The translations under genes and the position numbers were made by a program. From Dechloromonas sp. (GTDB lineage: Bacteria > Pseudomonadota > Gammaproteobacteria > Burkholderiales > Rhodocyclaceae): DNA of 64,000 nucleotides. The stretch lies in NCBI GenBank assembly GCA_028689015.1, contig JAQTXC010000001.1, positions 122,196 to 186,195 of the forward strand. The letters run 5' to 3'. The notes under the pieces were generated by a model, which saw only the letters and a program-made list of their open reading frames with translations, was not told the DNA's origin and searched no databases. Below, one piece after another: positions 28,783 through 39,500 of the stretch. The first letter of the stretch is position 1, and every line of letters begins with the position of its first letter.

Positions 28783-30498
28783 CTAGGGGGTGGGCGCATC
28801 GTCCAGTGTGATCCCCTTGGTGGCCGCCATGGCGACCAGGACGGCTTCAAAGTCGCTGACGAAGCGTTGGCCATCCATAAAGGCGGCATGGCTCATTTTT
28901 GTGCGCAGGCTGCTACGCCAGGTAGCAAGTTGCTGGGGGTCGGCCAGTAGTTTGCCAACCACGCGCAGATAGTCGTCTTCGCTGTGAGCCACCCATTCAG
29001 GGTGGCCGATCAGTTCCAGCAGGCGTGCTGCATGACGACCCAGAATGCCACCTCGTGCCTGCAGGGTGACGACGGGGACCCCCATCCACAGGGTGTCGAG
29101 ACTGGTCATTAGGCCTGGAAAAGGGAAGGGGTCGAGGGCAATGTCGATCCGACTATAGCTTTCGAAGTAGCTATCACCCCAGGATTCGCTCTCGAATGAC
29201 AGGCGCTCGCTGGCCACGCCGTCGTTGGCGAATAGGGTGCGCATTTTTTGGCAGAGGGTGGCATCGGCGTACGCCTTGCTCTTGAATAACAGGCGGCTGT
29301 TCGGTGTCTCGCGCAACAAGCGGACCCAGAGTGCCAGCACCTGGGCAGAAATCTTGGCTGGATTATTGAAACTGCCAAAAGTTGGGTAAGCCTGTCGCAG
29401 CATGGGCGGGGGCGAGGGCTTGAGCGTGGTTTTGGGTTGCCCGGCCAGCAAATAGAAATGCGGCAGGTAAACCGGTGTTTCTGTATATAACTCAACGTCG
29501 GTCAGTGGCAGGACGCCAGGGTCGGCAATGATGAAATCCATGGCCGGCAGACCAGTGGTGAAGGCATAGCCCAACCAAGTGGCTTGCACGGGCGCCATAC
29601 GTTGGTTGAAGGCACGCAAGCGGTTGCCGCGGGTATGACCCGACAGATCGATGAGAATATCGATGTCGTCGATGGCGACTTGCTGTGCGAAAGCTTGATC
29701 ACTGGCGCTGGCAATCAGGCGGGCACCATCCAGTGCCTGGCAGATCTGCTCGGTGACCGAGTCGCGAAACGGATTGTTCAGATAGCCAAACCACTCGAAG
29801 CGTCCACCTTGCTTGGCTTGCAGAACGGGGAGTAACAGACGGCCCACCGGATGATTGTAGAAATCGGCCGAGACCAGGCCGATACGCAGCCTTTTCTTAG
29901 GTGTTTTGGCAGGTAGCTTGGCGGGTGGCGTGCCGGCGGCATCACCAAATTGGCGGTGGGCGGCGGCGATTTCAGCGATTGAATGCTTTTCGGAATAGTG
30001 TAGGACCAAAAGCATGTTCGACCAGGCGCGCCAGTTGGTCGGGTCGAGGGCGAGGGCGTTGCCGTAGCACGTCAAGGCGTCTTCGATGCGGCCTGCCGCC
30101 TTGTAAGCGCTGCCCTGATTGCTCCAGACGTCGGAACTAGGCTTGATGGTCAGGGCTGCCTGATAGGCGTCAACGGCCTCCATGGGACGACCGGCCTGGT
30201 TCAAGGTCGTGCCGAGGTTGTTCCAGGCTTCGAGCATGCCGGGTGCCAGGCGTAGCGCTTCTCGGGCAGCCAGGATGGAATCATCCAGTTGGTGCTGCTC
30301 GTACAGGACCGCCGCAAAATTGGACCAGACTGCAGCATTGTCTGGTTGCAGGCGCAGGGCATCGCGAAAAGCCGATGCAGCGCCAACGTAGTCGCGTCGA
30401 GCAAAGCATTGTTCCCCCTGACTGGCCAGTTGGCCCGCTGTGGGGGGCGGAGGCGGCAGGGTCGCCGCCTCCGGCGGGATAGGCGTTACTTCACGCAC
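28783..30498 (-). CDS. TPR-GT41 (O-GlcNAc transferase-like) glycosyltransferase
   Basis: A protein of 571 residues, the simplest of the three. Four TPR units (about 21-54, 55-88, 89-122, 123-156) are followed by a GT41 domain (about 203-560): RIGLVSADFYNHPVGRLLLP, DILIDLSGHTRGNRLRAF, FGSFNNPAKISAQVLALWVR and LDTLWMGVPVVTLQA. GT41 enzymes transfer GlcNAc or hexose from UDP-sugar to Ser/Thr (OGT), fucose (SPINDLY) or Asn (HMW1C) of proteins. The gene begins (GTG 30498) only 18 bases after the stop of the giant Ser/Thr-rich protein, which is the natural candidate substrate. The sequence is more diverged from the other two GT41 domains than they are from each other. Confidence 0.86.
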   Translation of the reverse strand: MREVTPIPPEAATLPPPPPTAGQLASQGEQCFARRDYVGAASAFRDALRLQPDNAAVWSNFAAVLYEQHQLDDSILAAREALRLAPGMLEAWNNLGTTLNQAGRPMEAVDAYQAALTIKPSSDVWSNQGSAYKAAGRIEDALTCYGNALALDPTNWRAWSNMLLVLHYSEKHSIAEIAAAHRQFGDAAGTPPAKLPAKTPKKRLRIGLVSADFYNHPVGRLLLPVLQAKQGGRFEWFGYLNNPFRDSVTEQICQALDGARLIASASDQAFAQQVAIDDIDILIDLSGHTRGNRLRAFNQRMAPVQATWLGYAFTTGLPAMDFIIADPGVLPLTDVELYTETPVYLPHFYLLAGQPKTTLKPSPPPMLRQAYPTFGSFNNPAKISAQVLALWVRLLRETPNSRLLFKSKAYADATLCQKMRTLFANDGVASERLSFESESWGDSYFESYSRIDIALDPFPFPGLMTSLDTLWMGVPVVTLQARGGILGRHAARLLELIGHPEWVAHSEDDYLRVVGKLLADPQQLATWRSSLRTKMSHAAFMDGQRFVSDFEAVLVAMAATKGITLDDAPTP

Positions 30499-30516
30499 CG
30501 GATTGGGGCATCAGGC

Positions 30517-33500
30517 TCATACGAAATCACCTTGATCCAGCGTGGTGGTAAGCAGCAGCAGTTTGACTTCCATATCGACTGAGGTGTTGCCATCCAGGTC
30601 GATTTGCAGGGTGGTCGAACCAGTGGCCGTGGTCAGACGGGCTTCTGCTCCCCCCAGACTGCCGGAGAACGCACCGGTGCCGATGAAGCTGAGGCCACTG
30701 GCAATCGCCGTGAAATCAAATTTGTCGCTGCCATGGGCAAAACTGGTGACGGTATCGGCACCACTGCCGCGTCCGCTGTCGGTCACATTGCTGTAGATGA
30801 AGGTATCGGCGCCGGTGCTGGCGGTGAAGCGATCAGCACCGCTGCCGCCGGTCACTTTGCTGCCTGTGCCCAGCAAGGTCACGATATCCGTCCCAGTACT
30901 ACCCAGCAGTGTTTCAACTGCCGAGATGGTCGAGGTGCCCGCTGCGGCCAAGGTCACGACATCCGTGCCGGTCGAGCCGATCAGTGTTTCGACGCGCGAT
31001 ATATTCAGGCTGCCCTCAGTATTCATGGTGAGGATATCCTTGCCCGCCGAACCAATGACCGTTTCGATCTCTTCAATCAACATCGATCCGGACGACAGCA
31101 TCTGAACGACATCATCCCCGGTGGTGCCTGTGATGGTGTCAATACGCGATACGGCAATCGTTCCGGCATTGAGCAGGGTCAGGGCATCCTGGCCCGTACT
31201 ACCGAGTACGGTGTCGACGTCTTCAACTGCCAAGTTACCGGCCGTGTTCATGGTCACGATGTCCTTGCCGCTGCTGCCAATGATGCTTTCAACGGCGCTG
31301 ACCTTGATGGCACCGGAGGTCATCAGCGTCAGGGTGTCATCAGTCGCCGTCGAGCCAACCACCGACTCGACCTTGGCAACGGTCAGGTCCTTGTTGTTCA
31401 ACATTTGCAAGGTATCGGTGCTGCCAGAGCCGATCACGGTATCGATGTCCGAAATGGCCATGGTGTCGCCAACCAGCATGGTTACCACGTCGGTGCCGCT
31501 TGAACCGTTTAGCGTTTCAACCAGACGGACCTTGAGGTCGGCCGCCGTGACCAGTAGATTGATGATGTCATTGCCGGCTGAGCCGAGCACCGTTTCCATG
31601 TCACTGATGCTCAGGGTGCCAGCCGTCAGCATGGTGAGCGCATCGGTATCGCTCGAGCCAAGTACGGTATCGATCTGTTTGACCTTCAGGTTCAGCGCAC
31701 CACTTAGCATCTGGACAATGTCGGTGCCGCTGGTGCCAATGACACTTTCGATAGACGAAATAGCCAGCGTGCCAGCGGTCAGCAGGGTGACGCCATCCGT
31801 TCCGGCCGTTCCGAGCAGGGTTTCAATGGCACTGACCTGCAGATTGGCGATGGCAGCCCCCAGGGTGATGATGTCTGTCCCGGCGGAACCGAGGACTGTT
31901 TCAATCGATTTGATCGTGCTGGTGGCATCGTCATCGAAAGTAACGGTGTCCTTGCTGCCCGAACCAATCAGCGTTTCGATGCCAGAGACATGCAGGTCGG
32001 TCGAGGCCGCCAACAAGGTGATGGTGTCGTCGCCACCGGAACCGAGTACGGATTCGATGCGGGAAATCTTCAACGACCCGCCGGTCAGCATGTTCACCTG
32101 ATCGCTACCGGTGCTGCCAATCACCGTGTCGATGTCAGACACCTCGACCGTGCCGGCGCTGAGCAGGGTGATGACGTCTGCTTTGGTAGAGCCAATAATA
32201 GTTTCGACCAAATCAATGCTGAGTTTGCCGGCAGACAACACGGTCAAGACATCGTTGCCCGAACTGCCGGTGACAGTCTCGATTGACGAAATGGCCATCG
32301 TGCCATTGAGCAGCATGGTGACGCTATCGGTCGAGGCACTGCCCAGCAGGGTGTCGATTTTGCTGACCTCAAGGTTGGTGGCGCCGCTGAGCAGACTGAC
32401 GACTTCCACGGCATCCGTGCCGATGAGGGTTTCGATGCCGGAAATGGCTGCATCACCTGCCGCCAGGAGGTTCAGCGTGTCGGCCGAGCTGCTGCCGATG
32501 ATGCTGTCGATGGCCGAGGTGCTCAGGCTGCCAGCAGCCAGCATCTGGACCGACTCGACATTGGTTGTGCCGAGCAGGGTTTCAACGCCAGAAACGGCGG
32601 TCTTGCTGCCATCGAGTACGGTGATGATGTCGGTCCCTGTCGAACCGATGAGCGTTTCGATGGCGGACAGACTCATCGTGGCCTGGGTCTGTGCGGACAG
32701 GTCAAGGGTGTCCGTGCCACTCGAACCGAGTACGGTTTCGATGGCTGAGCCATTGATCGCCAGGTTGCCCGGACGATCCAGGGTGATCACATCGGTGCCA
32801 GTGGTGCCGCTGATCGTTTCAATACCGGAAATGCTGATCGTGGCTGAGGCACCCAGTAGCGACAACTGGTCGGTGCTGGCCGACGAGCCGATGACACTGT
32901 CGATGGCCTGAACAGACAGGCTGCCCGCCGAGCGCAGGGTCAGTGTTTCAACCGCCGTGGTTCCGACCACACTTTCAATATCGGATAGCGCCACGTTGTC
33001 TGCACCGAGCAGGGTCAGGACGTCGCCGGTGCCCGTGGTGCCGGTCACTGACTCGACGCCAGAGGCGGTCAGCGCAATACTGCCGGTGCCCAGTAGGGTG
33101 ACGGCATCAACCCCATCACTGCCGATCAGGGAATCGACCATGCTGATCTCCAGATTCTTGCTGGCGGTCAGTAAGGTGACCACATCGCTGGTCGCGGTGG
33201 TGCCGGTGATTTTCTCGAAACCGGAGACCCCGATGGTGACGGCGGCGCTGTCGTCCAGTGTGACCCAGTCGGTGGCGGCGCTGCTGCCGACGAGTGTTTC
33301 GATGCCGCTGATCTTGAGCGTCGTGCTCAGACCCGTGGTGGTCAGCAATTGCAGCGCATCCTCGCCGTTACTGCCAACGACCGATTCGATGTCGGAAATG
33401 GCCATCGTGCCAGCCGTCAGCAGCGTGACCTTGTCGGCATCGCTGGTGCCGATGAGCGTATCAATACCGGAAACGGCCAGCGTCGTGTCGAGCATGGTGA

Positions 33501-36500
33501 TCTTGTCGACGTCGGTGGTCCCGATCAAGGTTTCGATCAACGACACTTTGAGTGCAGGTGTGGCGCTGAGCAAATTGACCACGTCCCCCGTGTCGGTCGT
33601 GCCAACGATCGTTTCGAAGCCACTGGCATTGAGCGTGCCGTTGGTCAGCATTTTTGCTGCATCCTGGCCGCTGGAGCCGATGATGCTTTCAATATCGGAA
33701 ATCCAGATCGAAGCAGCACTGTCTAGCGTGACGACATCGCTTCCCGTCGTACCGGTAATCGACTCGATGCCCGCGGTCGTGATGTTGGCGGAGGTGCCCA
33801 GCAGGGTGATGGCCTCGACGGCAGAAGTGCCAATGACCGATTCGACACCGGATAATTCAATCGCGGTCGACGCGCCCAGAATCGTCACTTTGTCAGTTGT
33901 GGCACTGGAGCCGATGACTGTTTCGATGCCGGAAATTGCCAGATTGTCCTGCGTGGCCAACATCTTCACGCCATCGGTGCTGCCGGTGGTGCCGATGACC
34001 GTTTCGATATCGGAGATTTGCAACTGGGTGTGGGCATTGAGCAAGGTGACGACTTCCTTGCCTGACGTGCCGGTGACGGTGTCAATGTCGGAGAGGGCGA
34101 CGTTGCCAGCCGACAGCAGGGTCAGGGCATCGGCGTCCGTGGTGCCGATGACGCTTTCGACCCGCGATACGGCCAGATCGCCGCCTGCCAGCATTTCGAT
34201 GGTGTCGGTGCCGGTGCTGCCGATGATCGAATCAATGAGCGAAATGGCCATTGTTTCGGCTTTGAGCATGTTGACCGTATCGGTCGCAGCGGTACCGACC
34301 AGGGTTTCAATCCCGGAAATCTTGAGCTCTGAGGTGCCTGCCAACAGAGTCACGGCATCGGTGTCGCTGGAGCCGATAAGCGTTTCGATGGTCGAAATGC
34401 TGAGCTGGGTGTTGCCGTTGAGCAATTGGAGCGTATCGGCACCAACCGACCCGACCACGGTTTCGACGCCGGAAATCTTGAAGCTGCTGGCGGCAGTGAG
34501 CAGGTTGACCGTGTCGCTGTCAGCGGTCGTGCCGATGACGGTATCGATGCGCGAAACCGCGATGTCGCCATTCAGCATGGTGACGGCATTCGGACTGGCC
34601 GTGCCGATGATGGTTTCGACATCGGAGACGGCAACCGGGGTGGCCGAGTTGAGAATCAGGATGTCGGTTCCTGCGCTGCCGGTGACACTCTCAATTTTAG
34701 AAATTTCGAGGTTGCCGGCTGTCTGCATCGTGATGTGATCGGTACCGTTACTGCCAACGACCGATTCAATGGCGCTGACGGCCATGGTCCCAGCGGTCAA
34801 CATGGTGACCACATCGGTTCCTGCCGAACCGACCAAGGTGTCGACATCGGCAATGCGCAGCGTTGTGCTGGCTGTCATCAGGGTGACCGTTTCAGCATCA
34901 GAACTGCCGGTCAGGGTTTCAACGGCCGAGACGGCCAGGGTCGCACCGGCCAGCATTTCAACCGTGTCGTTGCCGCTTGAACCGGTCAGCGTTTCGATCA
35001 GGCTGATTTTCAGGTTAGTCGTGGGGGCCAGCAGGTTGAGGGATTGTGCATCGGTGGTGCCAATCACGGTTTCAACGGCAGAGACGGTCAATTGACCTGC
35101 ATTAAGCAGGTTGACCGTGTCCGTACCGTTGGTCCCTGTGACCGATTCGATGGCCGAAATACTCAGTGAGCCTGCCGTGGCCAGCTTGACCGTATCGTCA
35201 CTGCCGGTGGTGCCGACGACGCTTTCGATGTCCGAAGTGGTGAGCGTGCCACCACTGAGCATGGTCAGAGTTTCGCCCCCCGTGGTGCCAGTGACCGATT
35301 CCACCAGGCTGATCGCCATGTCGCCAGCATTGAGCATGGTGACCTTGTCGGTGCCACTGCTACCGATCACGGTGTTGATATCGGAAACCTGCAGCACTGC
35401 ACTGGGGGCCAGCAGGGTGATGGCTTCGACATCGGTTGTGCCCGTGATGTTTTCAACGGCAGAAACCGCCATGTTGCCAGCGGCCGTGATCGCCAGATTG
35501 TCCTGCCCGCTCGAACCGATGACGCTTTCGATGCCGGAAACCTTGACCTGGTCGGCATTGACACTCTTGAGCGTCAGGGTGTCGCCACCTGTTGTGCCAA
35601 CGATGGACTCAATACTGGAGACGGCGAGATCGCCGCTGCTCAGCATCGTCAAGGTGTCACTGGCGGTTGAGCCAAGGACTGTTTCGATATTCGAAATTTC
35701 GAGGTTGGTGTGTTGTGCCGCGAGATTCAGGACATCGGTGCCCGTAGTGCCGGTGACGGTTTCGACGGCGGAAATGGTCATGTTGTCGGCGTTGAGCAGC
35801 GCGATGCTGTCGTCGCCGGCCGAACCAGTTACTGACTCGACATCGGAAACGCTGAGCGCGCCAGCCGTGAGCATTTCGACTCGATCAGTCGTCTGGTTTG
35901 AGCCGAGGACGGTCTCGACCGACGAAACGGCCAGGGGCGTGGTGCCATTGAGCATGCTGACGATGTCAGTACCGTCTGAACCGGTTACGGTTTCAATCAG
36001 CGAAACACGAATGTTACCGGCTGTCAGCATGGAGATGTCATCCGTGCCGGAGGTGCCGATGACAGAGTCGACTTCGGAAACGGACAGGCTGCCGGCATTG
36101 AGCATGCTGACAGTGTCGACGCCCAAGGTGCCGAGAACGGTTTCAACGTCGGATACCTTGACCGGTGTGGCATCCAGCAGGGTCAGCGCATCGGTGCCAC
36201 CGGTACCCAGCACGCTTTCAACACTTTGAACTGCCAGTGTGGTGCTGACCATGGTCAGCGTATCGGTGCCGCCCGAACCAACAACGGTGTCAACCTGGTC
36301 AACCCGCATGCTGCCGGCGGTCAACATGGTCGCCACATCAGTACCGGTGGTGCCAGTCAGTGTTTCAATACCAGACACGCGGAGCGTGGTGCTGGCTTCA
36401 AGCAAGGTCAATTGATCCTGACCACTGCTGCCGGTGACCGTATCGATGGCCGAGACGACAATGCTTTCAGCCGTCAGCATCTGCACGCCATCGGCTGCCG

Positions 36501-39500
36501 TAGTGCCGATGATGGTGTCGACGTCCGAGACCTGGACGACGGCGGAGTCGCGTAGCGTCAGGACGTCGACGCCGGCGGTGCCGGTGACTTTTTCGATATT
36601 GCTGATTTGCAGTGTGGTGCTGGCCGTCAGCAGGGTGACGCTGTCGTTACCGAGGCTGCCCGTGACGGTTTCGATGCTGGAGACGGCCACGTTGCCTGCC
36701 TTGAGCAGGGTGATGGCATCGTCGTTGGTCGTGCCCCAGACGGTTTCAACATCCGAGACCTGAAGTGGCGCGGTCGACGACAGTATTTTGACGATATCGG
36801 TGCCAGCTGAACCGACGGCCGACTCAATGTCGGAAACCTGCATCGTGCCCGCGGTCAGCATGGTCAGGGCATCCGTGCCGCTGGTGCCGGTGACGGCATC
36901 AATCGCTGAGACCTTGACGGCGCCTGAGGTGCCCAGAGTCAGGTTGTCGGTTCCGGTGGTGCCAATCACCGTTTCCACCAGGCTGGTAGTCAGATCGCCG
37001 GCGGCCAGCAGGGTGACTGCATCAATGCCGGCCGTGGTACCGATTACGGTATCGATAGCGCTGACTTTGAGGGCAGACGACGGGGTGAGCATTGTGACCA
37101 CTTCCGCGTCACTGCTGCCGAGCAGGGTTTCGATCGACGAAATGGCCAGATCACCACCGGCACGCAGGGTGACGGTGTCTGACAGGCTGGCGTTGCCGAG
37201 AATGCTTTCGACCGCACTCAAGGAGACAGCGCCGGCACCGGTCAGGGTGACGGTGTCGGTCCCGGACGAGCCGGTGATGCTTTCGACGCCTGAGGCTGCG
37301 AGATTGCCGGCAGTCAGCAGGGTGAGTGCATCGCTCCCGGTGCTGCCAATGACCGAGTCGATGGCCGAGATGGCAACGGTTTCGCTAGTGGCCAGGGTTA
37401 AGGTATCGACGTCATTGGTGCCGATGACCGAATCGATAGCCGAAATCAACATGTTGCCAGCGGTTAGCATGGTCAGCGTTTCGACGCCACCCGTGCCGAC
37501 TACGGTTTCAAAACTGGAGATGGCAACCGTGCCAGCGTCGAGCAAGGTGACCCCGTCATTGCCGGCGGTGCCGATCAGGGTATTAATACTAGATGCGGCA
37601 AGATTGGTTTGGGCCGCCAGCAGACTGACCGTATCGTTGCCGGTCGTGCCGATGATGCTGTCAATCCGGGACAGCGCGATGCTGCCCGCAGTATTCAGGG
37701 TGACGGTGTCGATGTCGGTCGTGCCAACGACGGATTCAATACTTGAGACTTGAATCGCGGTGGCCGAAAGTAGCGTGATCGCGTCGGTGCCGGCTGTGCC
37801 GGTAATGGTTTCAATCCCGTCTACGCTGACCCGGCCGGCGGCAAGCAAGGTCAGATCGTCATTGCCCAGCCCGCCGATGACGGTTTCAACCTCGGAGGTG
37901 ACGATGCTTCCTGAATTGACCAAGGTCACAGTGTCATTGCCGACCGAACCGAGCACGGTTTCAACGTCATCGACTCTCAGGGTGGTGGCGGCCAGCATGC
38001 CGACCACATCAGTGCCACCGCTACCGGTGACCGTTTCAATGCCGGAAATTTTGAGGGTGGTGCTGGCGGCCAGCATGGTCAGGCTGTCCTGACCTGCCGC
38101 GCCAATGACCGAGTCAATCGCATCAATGCTGACGGCGCCAGATGTCAGCAGGGTGACGGTTTCATCCGCGGTCGTGCCAACCAGCGATTCAACGCCAGAG
38201 ACACGAACGGATCCGCCGTTATTGATGGTTAGCGTATCGGTGCCTGCCGAGCCGATGACCGTATCGACGCCGGAAACGCCAAGCGCGGTGGCGTTGAGCA
38301 TCCGGATCTGATCGGCCCCCGTGGTGCCGACAACAGACTCGATGCTGTCGATCGCCACGTTGCCAGCCGTCAGCAGGCTCAAGGTGTCGCTAGCGGTTGT
38401 GCCAGTCACCGTTTCCACAGCCGAGGTCGCCAGGGTCGTCGAACCGACGGCCAGGGTGACCGCGTCGGCGCCAGTTGAACCGAGCACCGTGTCGATGGCC
38501 GACACGCTCATGGCACCCCCTGTGCCGAGCATTTGGACAATGTCAGTCGCCGTCGAGCCGACGACGCTATCAATGCGCGAGACGCTGACGTTCAGGCCGC
38601 CATTGAGCGTCAGCGTTTCAGTTCCTGTGGTGCCAGTGACTGTGCCGACATTGGAAACAGTCATGTTGCCAGCGCTCAGCATACTCAACGCATCGCCGCT
38701 GCCGGTGCCGATGACAGAGTCAATACCGTCAACCTTCATGTTGGTCGTTCCGGCCAACAGGGTGACTGTTTCCGTAGCGCCGGAACTGGTCAGCGTTTCA
38801 ATGCCACTGACGGCCAGGGCGATGCTGCCCGATGCCGTGCTGATCGTGACATTATCGGTGCCGGTGGTGCCGATCAGGGTATCAATGGCATCAATGCCCA
38901 GGGTGGCCGAGGTGCCGAGCAGTGTGAGTTCGTCCGTTGTCCCGGCGGTGCCTGTGACGGACTCGACCCGCGAGACGGTCAGTGCACCAGCCGTCAGCAT
39001 CGTCACTGCGTCGGCCGAGCCGGTGGAGCCGATGACTGTGTTGATCGCCGATACGGCAACGGCGCCGCCGGTGCCCAGCAGCGTGACGACTTCGGTATCG
39101 CCACCCCCCAGGATGGTTTCGATGCCGGAGACCTCGACATTGCCGCTAGCCAGAATGGTCAGCGTATCGTTGGCAGCGGCTGTGCCGGTGACGGTTTCAA
39201 CTGACGAGGCGCTCAACTGGGTGGTGCCCATAATGACACCATCGCTACCGATCGAGCCGATGACGGTTTCAATGCCGCTGACCTTGAAATTGGTCGCGGC
39301 GGCCAACAGGGTGGCCACATCGGTTCCTGCACTGCCAATCAGGGATTCAATGCCGGACACGCCGATAGCTTGGGCGCCGGCCAAGGTGACGATGTCGCTC
39401 CCGGTCGACCCGATCAAGGTGTCGATATTGCTGATTTCCAGCGTGGCGCCATTGCCGAGCAGGGTCAGGGCATCGGCACCGGTGGTGCCGACCACGCTTT